64,000 nt of DNA, taken from NCBI RefSeq assembly GCF_019884725.1, contig NZ_CP082322.1, positions 3,162,001-3,226,000 of the forward strand, written 5' to 3'. How positions within the stretch are numbered: the stretch's first letter is position 1; every line of letters begins with the position of its first letter. Made by a program: the position numbers and the translations under genes. Positions 51,929 to 60,056 of this stretch are shown one piece after another. The notes below the pieces were generated by a model. That model had not been told where the DNA came from and did no database searches. It saw only the letters and a list, made by a program, of their open reading frames with translations. This DNA comes from Leucobacter tenebrionis. GTDB lineage: Bacteria; Actinomycetota; Actinomycetes; Actinomycetales; Microbacteriaceae.

Positions 51929-52353
51929 GAGGTGCTCCCTTCGTCCTGGCCCGCGGACGAACCGGGCCCGGAGGCATGCCCCTGGCCCGCTGACGAGCCT
52001 GCAGCCGATCCGGGCTCCGGTCCAGAGGCCGATCCTGCTGACGAGCCGGGCCCGGAGGAAGCCCCCGTCCCGCCCCCAGACGCGCCCTCCATCCCGGGCG
52101 GGTCCTGCGCGATCTCCCGCAGCACGGCGAGCGCTTCGGCGAAAGATCCCGCGTCTCCGTGGCCGCTGACGACGAACGCGCCGTCGGCCCTCAGGTCCCG
52201 CTGCACGAGGCTCACGCCCAGCTCCGGGAACCACCACGAATGCGCGCCCTCGGGCTCCACCTCGACGACGGTGCTCTCGAGCAGAAAGCGCGTTGCGCTC
52301 TCCGTCTCCGCGGGCAGTTGTTCAGGGGATACGAGTTCGATCAGGTCATCCAT
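51925..52353 (-). CDS. Hypothetical protein with Gly/Ser/Pro low-complexity tail
   Basis: 142 aa. The first 90 residues are a compact acidic domain (MDDLIELVSPEQLPAETESA, TVVEVEPEGAHSWWFPELG, GDAGSFAEALAVLREIAQD) of no recognised family. The last 50 are Gly/Ser/Ala/Pro repeats (GSSAGSASGPEPGSAAGSSA) coded by GC-rich tandem sequence. It is translationally coupled to the zinc-ribbon protein downstream, so the two may form a complex. The function is unknown. Confidence 0.7.
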   Translation of the reverse strand: MDDLIELVSPEQLPAETESATRFLLESTVVEVEPEGAHSWWFPELGVSLVQRDLRADGAFVVSGHGDAGSFAEALAVLREIAQDPPGMEGASGGGTGASSGPGSSAGSASGPEPGSAAGSSAGQGHASGPGSSAGQDEGSTS

Positions 52354-52429
52354 GTCCCCACGCTACGCAGCGCTCCCCCCGCAGAACCACCCCCTGGACA
52401 AAGCGGCTATGAGGCGCAAGGGAAGGCGC

Positions 52430-53266
52430 TCACCGCTCCAGGAAGTCGAGCAGCGCCTGGTTCCATTCGGCGGCGTGGCTCACGTTGGCGCCGTGCGGGG
52501 CGCCCCGGAGCACGACGAGTTCGCTGCTCGGGATCGCCGCGTGCGTGCGCGCCCCGGAGCCTTCGAAGGGAACCGTCGCGTCCCCGTCGCCGTGCAGCAC
52601 GAGCGTGGGCACGGTGACGCTCGCCAGATCGTCTCGGAAATCAGTGGTCGCGAACGCCGCCATGCACGCGAGCGCCGCCGCCTTGCTCGACTGCTTGGCG
52701 ATCTCGAATGCGCGCAGGCGCTGCTCGTCGCCGACCTGCAGCACCCCGTCGACCGAGAAGAACTCGGTGATGAACTGGTCGTAGAACCGATCCTCGTTCG
52801 CGGTGAGCTCGGCGGTCATCTTCGCCGCCTGCGCCTTCTCGAGCGGGCCGTCGGGGTTGTCGCCGGTCTTGAGCAGGTACGGCGGCACCGCGGATGCGAA
52901 GACGGCGCTGCGGATCCGGTCGGTTCCGTACCTCGCGAAGTAGCGGGCGACCTCGCCGCCGCCCATGGAGAAGCCGACGAGGGTGACGTCGTGCAGGTCG
53001 AGCTCCACCAGCAGCGTCCGCAGATCCTCGGTCAGGGCGTCGTAGGTGTAGCCGGTCAGCGGCTTGTCGCTGCGGCCGAACCCGCGGCGGTCGTAGGTGA
53101 TCGCGCGGTACCCGGCCTCGGTGAGCGCGGGGATCTGCAGAGCGAAGGAGTCGCCCGAGAGCGGCCAGCCGTGGATCAGTACGACGGGGCGTCCGCTCCC
53201 TCCGGCGTCGTCCACGTGCAGTTTCGTGTCCTTGAACAGTCCGTGATGCGCGGTGACCTCGGTCAT
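52430..53266 (-). CDS. Alpha/beta hydrolase, non-haem chloroperoxidase-like
   Basis: A 278-aa cytosolic hydrolase of the perhydrolase/esterase group. VVLIHGWPLSGDSF is the HG oxyanion region, GFSMGGGEVARY the nucleophile elbow with catalytic Ser, VPTLVLHGDGDATVPFEG the Asp region, and PHGANVSHAAEWNQALLDFL the His. Length and motif order are standard. Start ATG 53264-53266 has AGGAAGG 8 nt upstream. The name chloroperoxidase reflects family precedent only; an ester or lactone substrate is more likely. Confidence 0.9.
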   Translation of the reverse strand: MTEVTAHHGLFKDTKLHVDDAGGSGRPVVLIHGWPLSGDSFALQIPALTEAGYRAITYDRRGFGRSDKPLTGYTYDALTEDLRTLLVELDLHDVTLVGFSMGGGEVARYFARYGTDRIRSAVFASAVPPYLLKTGDNPDGPLEKAQAAKMTAELTANEDRFYDQFITEFFSVDGVLQVGDEQRLRAFEIAKQSSKAAALACMAAFATTDFRDDLASVTVPTLVLHGDGDATVPFEGSGARTHAAIPSSELVVLRGAPHGANVSHAAEWNQALLDFLER

Positions 53267-53301
53267 CGTGTCGCCTTCCTTTCGTGTCGTCCGTTTCCAC
53301 G

Positions 53302-54294
53302 CTAGGGAGCGGGCGAGGGATCCGCAGGGGGTTGCATTCTCCGGGCGATCGTGCGGGTCGAGTTCGCCGCGCGCATCAGGCGGCCGTCGCCGTAGATCAC
53401 GCCGCCCCGCAGGCGCAGCAGGATCGCCGCCCAGGCGGCCACCCCGCGCTCGCACACCCACGGCACCGCCCACAGGGTGCTCGAAGGTGGGAAGACGGCG
53501 GACCCACCGGCCCGACGGCGACCGCGCTCGGCCAGCAGCAGTACGAGCCCCGTCAGCGCCGCCAGGCGCAGGGGCCGCCGCGCCGCCCAGATCCCGAGCG
53601 GCAGGATCGCGGCCTCGCCTACGAGCCGCCCGGGCTGCGCCCAGCTGTCGTAGGCCTGGCGCACGCGCTGGGAGAGGAAATGGCGCGTCGACGGCGGGCG
53701 ACGTGCCACGTAGATGTCGGGGCGATCCTGAATCGTGCCGCCCGCGGCGCGCACCGTGCGCTCCATCTCCAGATTCTCGAAGAGCACGTCGGGGTCATAC
53801 CCGCCGGCCGCGCGCAGCAGGGCTCTGCGCACGCCGTAGGTGCCGGGGTAGTCGGATTCCACGGCGCGATTCAGCAGCGTGCGCCCGGTGTCCCACCGAG
53901 CGTGCCAGGGGCGAGGATCGAAGAAGTTCTGCGGCCTCACGAGGTCGGCGCGCTGCAGCGCCGCGACGACCGAAGCCAGCGACTCGCGGTCGTAGCGCAC
54001 GTCGTCGTCGGCGAGGATCACGGCCTCGTGCCTCGCGGCCTCGAGCCCCGTGAGCACCCCGCGCACCTTGCCGTTCTTCCCCCTCGCCACAGCGACGGGC
54101 AGGTGCCGCACGAGCGGCGCCGAGGTCGCCCACTCCCGTGCGTGCGCCGCGAAGAGCGCTGGATCCGAGCCGTCGACAACGGTGACGTCGATCCAGTCGC
54201 TGAGTTCGCGCAGGTACGCGGTCAGCTCGTCGAGTCCGGCATCGTCGCTCCAGCGGAGCGGCAGCACGTACTCGGCCTGTTCCCGCCCCGCCAT
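53302..54294 (-). CDS. Glycosyltransferase family 2 membrane-anchored protein
   Basis: A 330-aa GT2. The catalytic part (about 1-215) shows YVLPLRWSDDAGLDELTAYL, VTVVDGSD, AVILADDDVRYD (DxD), and LLRAAGGYDPDVLFENLEME. Then two hydrophobic helices (about 225-260 and 285-305). It is smaller than the synthases at 5-9 kb and lacks a QxxRW motif, so it probably adds a single sugar. It is third in an operon after the iron-containing enzyme and the CDGSH protein (1-nt overlap with the latter, TGATG). The sugar and acceptor are unknown. Confidence 0.85.
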   Translation of the reverse strand: MAGREQAEYVLPLRWSDDAGLDELTAYLRELSDWIDVTVVDGSDPALFAAHAREWATSAPLVRHLPVAVARGKNGKVRGVLTGLEAARHEAVILADDDVRYDRESLASVVAALQRADLVRPQNFFDPRPWHARWDTGRTLLNRAVESDYPGTYGVRRALLRAAGGYDPDVLFENLEMERTVRAAGGTIQDRPDIYVARRPPSTRHFLSQRVRQAYDSWAQPGRLVGEAAILPLGIWAARRPLRLAALTGLVLLLAERGRRRAGGSAVFPPSSTLWAVPWVCERGVAAWAAILLRLRGGVIYGDGRLMRAANSTRTIARRMQPPADPSPAP

Positions 54295-54497
54295 CAGTCG
54301 TCCGTCCGGAAGCCCGCGGGCTTGTGCGTGCCGTCGCAGAACGGCTTGATGCTCGACAGGCCGCAGCGGCAGAGCGCGACCGTGCGCCGCTTGCGCGGGA
54401 TAGGCTCGCCCTCCGTGTCGAGCAGCTCGAACTCGCCCCGCACGAGCAACGGGCCGTCGGGGCAGGCCGTGATCCGGGCGCGATCTTCCTCGCTCAT
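54294..54497 (-). CDS. CDGSH iron-sulfur domain protein
   Basis: A 67-aa 2Fe-2S protein. CRCGLSSIKPFCDGTH fits the mitoNEET-type ligand set (three Cys and one His; C-x-C-x2-(S/T)-x3-P-x-C-D-G-x-H). No membrane anchor, so soluble. Start codon overlaps the stop of the upstream iron-containing enzyme (ATGA). It could supply electrons or a cluster to that enzyme; this is inference from operon position. Confidence 0.93.
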   Translation of the reverse strand: MSEEDRARITACPDGPLLVRGEFELLDTEGEPIPRKRRTVALCRCGLSSIKPFCDGTHKPAGFRTDD

Positions 54498-55594
54498 CGT
54501 GCGCCCACCGGCAGCAGCGAGGACTCGTCTCGCGACCAGCTGTCGAGCATGTGCCCCGCGACCTCACCGTCGACGACGAGGCACGCGGCCGCACCGAACA
54601 TGATGTCGGGCAGCAGCTCGGGCCGGTCCTCGGCGAGCGCACCCGCGAGGTCGCGCCCGGCGATCTGCTCATGCACCGCGTCGGCCTCGACGTGCTCGTC
54701 GAAGTAGTCGGTGACCTCGTCGCCGAAGCCGAGGCGCCTGAAGCCGTCTCCGTACAGCTTGTTCGGGATCGACGAGGTCATCTCGAAGGCGGCGAGGTGC
54801 CCCACGATCGCGCCGATGAGCCGGCGGTTGAGGCCGAACATCGACATCATGTTCTGCGACGCGAGCGTGATCGCCGGCACCCGGTCGAGGTAGGCGGCGT
54901 AGGTATCATCGAGCCCCGCGGCGCGCATGCTGGTGGCGAAGATCTCGGCGTGCACGCGCTCGGGCCGTCCGCCGCCGTACTCGTCGGACTGGATCTCGAC
55001 GAGCGCGGCCTTCGGGCGCCCGCGCAGGCGGGGGATGGCCCAGGAGTGCGGGTCGGCCTCGCGCAGCGTGTAGATGGAGCGCTGGATCAGGAACTCCCTC
55101 GACTGCGCGAGCGTGGCGCGCTTCGCGAAGTACTTCGCCAGGCTGGGGCCCGTGTCTGCGCCGGTCAGCTCGAAGAGCGTCTTCGCGACGGCGTCGGCGC
55201 GGGGCTCGGGCAGCTCGGGCACCGGGATGCGTTCGCGCAGCTCCCGCTCGAATGCCGCCTCGAGCACGCGGCGGGCCTCGATGAGCTCGGTGTCCCACTC
55301 GAGGTCGGGGGAGAACCGCCCGATCGAGCCGTACGAGGAGGCGTAGAGGAAGAAGAGCGCGAGCTGCACGTCGTCGTCGGTCCTGATCTCGGACGCGCGC
55401 TCGAGCGCCTCCCGCGCGGCGGCGACAAGGCTCGCGGAACCGGTGCCGCCCGTTCCGTCACCGGAATCGGTGCCGTCGAGGCCGCTCGAACCGCTGAGGC
55501 GCAGCAGCACGGCGGCGCTGAGCGGGCCGCGCGAGACGAGGTGGGCGGGGGAGGAGAGCTCGGTCGGGGAGATAGTGGAGATCGTCAAAGTCAT
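54494..55594 (-). CDS. Iron-containing redox enzyme family protein (haem-oxygenase-like fold)
   Basis: A 366-aa all-helical protein of the haem-oxygenase-like non-haem iron family. Conserved parts include EIQSDEYGGGRPERVHAEIF (Glu/His iron ligands), GAIVGHLAAFEMTSS, and TDYFDEHVEADAVHEQIAG (third ligand helix). The N-terminal 60 residues have a variable Gly/Ser stretch. Members catalyse oxidations or desaturations on small molecules or act as stress proteins; the reaction here is unknown. Start ATG 55592-55594. The promoter side has GCTATAGC. First gene of an operon with CDGSH and GT2 genes. Confidence 0.85.
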   Translation of the reverse strand: MTLTISTISPTELSSPAHLVSRGPLSAAVLLRLSGSSGLDGTDSGDGTGGTGSASLVAAAREALERASEIRTDDDVQLALFFLYASSYGSIGRFSPDLEWDTELIEARRVLEAAFERELRERIPVPELPEPRADAVAKTLFELTGADTGPSLAKYFAKRATLAQSREFLIQRSIYTLREADPHSWAIPRLRGRPKAALVEIQSDEYGGGRPERVHAEIFATSMRAAGLDDTYAAYLDRVPAITLASQNMMSMFGLNRRLIGAIVGHLAAFEMTSSIPNKLYGDGFRRLGFGDEVTDYFDEHVEADAVHEQIAGRDLAGALAEDRPELLPDIMFGAAACLVVDGEVAGHMLDSWSRDESSLLPVGAR

Positions 55595-55679
55595 GTCCGT
55601 TCGTTCGTATCTCCAGAGTGGCCGCTCTGCTCCACGGTGCCCAGGCCTTGCCCGGGAGTCGCCGATCCGCTATAGCGCA

Positions 55680-55718
55680 GATGCGTCGGCCCCGCTACGA
55701 GAGCGGGGCCGACGCATC
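55680..55718. terminator. Strong terminator after the epimerase-fusion gene
   Basis: A 17-bp perfect stem: arms 55680-55696 and 55702-55718, 5-nt loop ACGAG. It lies only 7 bp beyond the stop codon of the minus-strand gene that ends at 55725 and upstream of the next operon. Confidence 0.9.
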
Positions 55719-55724
55719 CGGTGT

Positions 55725-57725
55725 CTAGTAGTGCGCGGGCGGGTCGCTGCCCGGGAACGACTCCTCGCCCCACTCGTCGACGAGCTCGTCCTCGTGGTCG
55801 GGCGACACGTTCGAGGTGCCGGGCTTCTCGGCCACGTCGTCGGGTCGTTCGGTGTCGGGGCCGGGCTCCGACCCGGAGCCCGCTTCCGGGTCGCGCGGGG
55901 CTGATGCGGTGGGATCGGCGCCTGCCTCCGCTCCGGCGCCGGTGCGCGCCTCGGGATCAGTGGTGAGATCGGGATCGTTCGTGTTCATCGTGGTACCTGC
56001 TTTCGTGTGTTCGGATCCGAAGGTCTGGCGATCCTCGTGGAATGCGCGTTCGCGGGCGTACTCGTGCACCTCGCCGAAGAGGTCGGCCTGCGCGAGCGCC
56101 TGCTCGGCCAGATCGGCGAAGAGCTGCGGGTCGAGCTCCAGCTCGCCCGCGAGCTCGCGCAGCGTCTGCCAGACGCCCAGCTTGCCGATCACCGCGCTGC
56201 GCATCAGCTCGGCTTCGAGCACGAGCGTGAGGGGCGAGCGGGTGGTCAGCCTGCCGTTGCCCTTGAGCCTGCCGAGGTGCTCGCCGGCCCAGGCGACGGC
56301 CTGCCGGTAGCCGCGGCGGCGCAGGCCGAGGTCGTCGATGAGCTGCTGCAGGAAGGCGCGCTCGAGGCGGATCTCCTCGGCGACCTCCGAGAGCCGGGCG
56401 AAGACCGGGGTATCGATCGCCGAGGCCGCCATCCGCTCGATGCGCTCGGCGCCCGCGGTCGCGCCGGTGAGGTGGTCGGAGAGGTAGAGACCGAGCAGGT
56501 CCTCGGAGATGCGATCCGGGATCGCGCGAGCGGGCGCGGGGGTGGGAGAGGGCGTGGAAGTGGGAGCTGGCGTGGGATCGGGATCAGAGCCGGCTGTGGG
56601 ATCGGGATCCGCCGCCGCATCCGCGTGCGCCCCGCTCGCGACCCGTTCTCTGCTCGCGGGGAGCCTCGTATCCTCGGGGTCGCGCGGCCGCAGCGGGATC
56701 GAGCCTGCGCCCCGGCCCTCGGCCATGCCCTGCAGCAGGCCGCGCAGCGCCTCGGCCGCGGTGTGGTGCGGCTGCCAGTCGAGCTCGGCCTTGGCGCGGG
56801 TGTTGTCCATGACGGGCACGGCCATCGCCATGTCGATCCATCCCTCGTCGGCCGCGATGAGCCCGGTCTTGTGGCCCCCGAACAGGAAGGCCCGCACGAG
56901 CCGCGGCGGCAACTCGACGTAGCGACCGTGGTCGAGGATGTCGGCGAGATCCTGCGGGCCGAGCATGTCGTCGGCGCAGATGTTGAACGCGCCCCCGACG
57001 CCCTGCACGACCGCCGCGACGTAGGCCCGCGCCAGGTCGTCGGCGTGCACGGCCTGCACCCCTCGCAGCCCGCGCGGCAGCGGGAGGGCCGGCGGTTTGG
57101 CGCTGTCGAGCAGCTGAGTGGGCATCCACCCGCCCAGGAAGTAGCGCTGAATCTCAGAGGCCGCATCGGCCTGGAAGACGAGCGCGGGCCGCAGCCGGGT
57201 GACGGTCACCTCGGGGTGCGCGGCGGCGAACTCGTCGAGCACGCGCTCCTGCGCGGCCTTGTCGACGCTGTAATGCGAGGTGCGCACCCCCTTCACCGGC
57301 CAGCTCTCGTCACGTCGCTCGAGTGCGGGGTCGCGATCCGGATCCGGCGAGTAGGCCCCGACCGACGACGCGACCACGAGCTGCCGCACCCCGGCCGCGG
57401 CGGCCGCGCGCGCGACGCGCTCGGTGCCGTCGACGTTGACGCGGCGCAGCAGATCGCGCTGGGAATTGGGCTGGATGAGCCACGCCAGGTGGATCACCGC
57501 GTCGGCACCCGCGAAGGCCTCCTCGAGCTCGCGCTCGGCCTCCTCCGCGGAGGTGGCGGCCGCGATGTCGATCGAGGCCCACTCGCAGCCGGAGTAGGGG
57601 GCGAGCTCGGTATCGGGCATGCGCCTGGCGATGCCGAGCACCGAGGTCACCTCGGGAGCGCCGGCGAGGGCTTTCAGCGCGGCGGTGCCGGTGTTACCGG
57701 TCGCGCCGACGACGGCTACGCGCAT
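55725..57725 (-). CDS. NAD-dependent epimerase fused to a helical domain and an SFPGSDPPAH tail
   Basis: 666 aa in one open frame. Part 1 (about 1-345) is an extended SDR: VAVVGATGNTGTAALKALAG for NAD binding, and SHYSVDKAAQE holds the catalytic Tyr-x3-Lys. Part 2, after a Pro/Thr/Asp linker (about 370-400), is an all-helical region (SEDLLGLYLSDHLTGATAGA, AFLQQLIDDLGLRRRGYRQA) of about 170 residues, like a four-helix bundle seen as a stand-alone stress protein in related genomes. Part 3 is an 87-aa acidic tail ending EESFPGSDPPAHY. ATG 55986-55988 at part 3 has AGCAGG upstream and may start a separate product. A frame fusion by sequencing error is possible but there are no stops. Confidence 0.78.
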   Translation of the reverse strand: MRVAVVGATGNTGTAALKALAGAPEVTSVLGIARRMPDTELAPYSGCEWASIDIAAATSAEEAERELEEAFAGADAVIHLAWLIQPNSQRDLLRRVNVDGTERVARAAAAAGVRQLVVASSVGAYSPDPDRDPALERRDESWPVKGVRTSHYSVDKAAQERVLDEFAAAHPEVTVTRLRPALVFQADAASEIQRYFLGGWMPTQLLDSAKPPALPLPRGLRGVQAVHADDLARAYVAAVVQGVGGAFNICADDMLGPQDLADILDHGRYVELPPRLVRAFLFGGHKTGLIAADEGWIDMAMAVPVMDNTRAKAELDWQPHHTAAEALRGLLQGMAEGRGAGSIPLRPRDPEDTRLPASRERVASGAHADAAADPDPTAGSDPDPTPAPTSTPSPTPAPARAIPDRISEDLLGLYLSDHLTGATAGAERIERMAASAIDTPVFARLSEVAEEIRLERAFLQQLIDDLGLRRRGYRQAVAWAGEHLGRLKGNGRLTTRSPLTLVLEAELMRSAVIGKLGVWQTLRELAGELELDPQLFADLAEQALAQADLFGEVHEYARERAFHEDRQTFGSEHTKAGTTMNTNDPDLTTDPEARTGAGAEAGADPTASAPRDPEAGSGSEPGPDTERPDDVAEKPGTSNVSPDHEDELVDEWGEESFPGSDPPAHY

Positions 57726-57762
57726 GTGGGGCCTCCCTGGGAGTCGGGGTCGGATCGGGGCA

Positions 57763-58671
57763 TCACGGCGACGGGGTGCCGCCGTTGACGTTGAGGGTCT
57801 CGCCGATCACGTAGCTCGACTCGGGCGAGGTGAGGAACACGTAGGCGGGCGCGAGCTCGGTCGGCTGACCGGCGCGGCCGAGCGGCGTATCCTTGCCGAA
57901 CTCGGGCAGGGCCTCCTTGGGCTGCCCGTCGGAGACCTGCAGGGGAGTCCAGATCGGGCCCGGCGCCACGGCGTTCACGCGGATGCCCTTCGGGGCGAGC
58001 GCCTGCGCGAGGCCCTTCGAGAAGTTGTTGATCGCGGCCTTGGTCGAGGCGTAGTCGAGCAGGTGCGTCGAGGGCTTGTAGGCCTGGATCGAGGTGGTGT
58101 TGACGATGGTCGACCCCGCTGGCATGTGCTTCACGGCGGCCCGCGCGATGCGGTACATCGCGTGGATGTTGGTCTCGTAGGTGTTCGTCCACTGCTCGTC
58201 GCTCAGATCGGCGATGTCCTCGACGGCGATCTGCCGACCCGCGTTGTTGACGAGCGCGTCGAGGCCGCCGAGCTGCTCGACCGCCTGCTCGACGAGCTGC
58301 TCGCAGAACTCGCGGTCGGAGATGTCGCCCGGCAGCAGGATCGCGCGCTGCCCGCTCTGCTCGATGATCTCCTTGATCTCCTCCGCGTCGGGATCCTCGG
58401 AGGGCAGGTAGGAGAGCGCGACGTCCGCGCCCTCGCGGGCGAAGGCGATCGCGACCGCCGCGCCGATCCCCGAGTCGGCCCCCGTGATGAGGGCCTTGCG
58501 GCCCATGAGCCGTCCGGTGCCGCGGTAGCTGTGCTGCCCGCGATCGGTCTGCGGGATCAGCTTCTGGTCGAGACCGGGCTCGGGCTGGTGCTGCTCGGGC
58601 GGGGAGATACTGGGGAACCGGGTCACCGGGTTCTGGAACGTCAGCTGGTCGGTGTTCGAGTGCTCGGACAC
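57763..58671 (-). CDS. SDR-family oxidoreductase (YhdG/YdaD-like)
   Basis: A 302-aa NAD(P)-dependent dehydrogenase. The N-terminal extension PVTRFPSISPPEQHQPEPGL is typical of the stress-induced subgroup, then ALITGADSGIGAAVAIAFA (cofactor), NNAGRQ, TSIQAY, and YASTKAAI (catalytic Tyr/Lys). GTG 58669-58671 has AAGGAGG 5 nt upstream. Enzymes of this group are upregulated in general stress; the substrate is unknown. It is transcribed with the zinc alcohol dehydrogenase and epimerase genes in the same direction. Confidence 0.9.
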   Translation of the reverse strand: MSEHSNTDQLTFQNPVTRFPSISPPEQHQPEPGLDQKLIPQTDRGQHSYRGTGRLMGRKALITGADSGIGAAVAIAFAREGADVALSYLPSEDPDAEEIKEIIEQSGQRAILLPGDISDREFCEQLVEQAVEQLGGLDALVNNAGRQIAVEDIADLSDEQWTNTYETNIHAMYRIARAAVKHMPAGSTIVNTTSIQAYKPSTHLLDYASTKAAINNFSKGLAQALAPKGIRVNAVAPGPIWTPLQVSDGQPKEALPEFGKDTPLGRAGQPTELAPAYVFLTSPESSYVIGETLNVNGGTPSP

Positions 58672-58763
58672 GGGGCCTCCTTCGGTCGGTGCGGATGGGT
58701 GGTCTGGTGGATTCGGGCGGGGACGGTGTTCGTTCGGTGCGCGGTCGGGATCGCGCGACGGCG

Positions 58764-59942
58764 TCAGAGCCGAGGATCCAGCACGACCTTGATGCAGCCG
58801 TCGGTCTTCTTCTGGAACATCTCGTAGGCGTCGGGCGCGTCGTCGAGCGGCAGCCGGTGCGTGACGAGGTCTTCGGTGCCGAGGGGATCGTCGGGATCCT
58901 CGACGAGGGGCAGCAGATCCTCGACCCACGCCTTCACGTTGCACTGCCCCATGCGCAGCTGGATCTGCTTGTCGAACAGCGTGAGCATGGGCATCGGGCT
59001 CGCCTGCCCGCCGTAGACGCCGCTCAGCGAGACCGTGCCGCCGCGGCGCACGAGATCGATGGCGCCGTGCAGCGCCGCCACGCGGTCAACGCCTCCGGTC
59101 TCCATGAGCTTGCGGCCGACCGGATCGGGCAGCAGCCCCACGGTCTGCTGCGCGAGCTTCGCGGCGGGGGATCCGTGCGCTTCCATCCCCACCGCGTCGA
59201 TCACGGCGTCGGGGCCGCGGCCCGCCGTGAGATCCCGGATCCGCTCGTTCACGTCGTCGGTGAGGTCGAAGGTCTGCACGCCGTAGCGCTCCGCGAGCGC
59301 GCGGCGCTCGGGCACGGGATCGATCGCGGTGACCTGCGCTCCGAGGTGCACGCCGATGCGAGCGGCGAACTGACCGACCGGCCCGAGGCCGTACACGGTG
59401 AGCGTGTCTCCCGGTCCGATGCCCGCGTACTGCACGCCCTGCCACGCCGTCGGCAGGATGTCGCTCAGGAAGAGGTAGCGGTGATCGGGCAGGTCGGGGC
59501 CGACGCGGATCGGGTTGAACCCCGCGAAGGGCACGCGCAGGTACTCGGCCTGGCCTCCCGGCACGGATCCGTAGAGGCGGGAATACCCGTAGAGCGCCGC
59601 ACCCGAGCCGTACTCCCGCACCTGCGTGCGCTCGCACTGCGTAGTGAGGCCGCGCCCGCACATCCAGCACGATCCGCACGAGATGGTGAAGGGCACCACG
59701 ACGCGATCCCCGACGGTGAGGCCCGCATCGGGGCCGGCCTCGATCACCCGGCCCATGGGTTCGTGCCCGATGATGTCGCCCGCGTTCATGAACGGCCCCA
59801 GCACCTCGTAGAGGTGCAAGTCGGAGCCGCAGATCGCGGTGGAGGTGACCTCGATGATCACGTCATCGGGCTCGCGCAGCGCGGGATCGGGCACGGTCTC
59901 GACGCTGACCTTGCGCTTGCCTTGCCAGGTGAGGGCTCGCAT
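58764..59942 (-). CDS. Zinc-dependent alcohol dehydrogenase
   Basis: A 392-aa medium-chain dehydrogenase. ICGSDLHLYE and GHEPMGRV hold catalytic Zn ligands, and SCGSCWMCGRGLTTQCER the four Cys of the structural Zn. VYGLGPVGQFAARIGVHLGA is the NAD site. The group is close to formaldehyde- or glutathione-type dehydrogenases of general stress islands (the long subgroup with a DPALREPDDVIIE opening). Start ATG 59940-59942 with GGGAG 7 nt upstream. The substrate is not known. Confidence 0.92.
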   Translation of the reverse strand: MRALTWQGKRKVSVETVPDPALREPDDVIIEVTSTAICGSDLHLYEVLGPFMNAGDIIGHEPMGRVIEAGPDAGLTVGDRVVVPFTISCGSCWMCGRGLTTQCERTQVREYGSGAALYGYSRLYGSVPGGQAEYLRVPFAGFNPIRVGPDLPDHRYLFLSDILPTAWQGVQYAGIGPGDTLTVYGLGPVGQFAARIGVHLGAQVTAIDPVPERRALAERYGVQTFDLTDDVNERIRDLTAGRGPDAVIDAVGMEAHGSPAAKLAQQTVGLLPDPVGRKLMETGGVDRVAALHGAIDLVRRGGTVSLSGVYGGQASPMPMLTLFDKQIQLRMGQCNVKAWVEDLLPLVEDPDDPLGTEDLVTHRLPLDDAPDAYEMFQKKTDGCIKVVLDPRL

Positions 59943-60056
59943 GCCTGCTCCCTTCGCCGCGGTGGGTGATGTCTCGCGCTCAATGCTTCCGGCGTCGGAA
60001 GGCGGCGACAAGGGCCTGGAAATCACAGGCCGCTTGCCGTAAGGTCTGCGCGCGGA

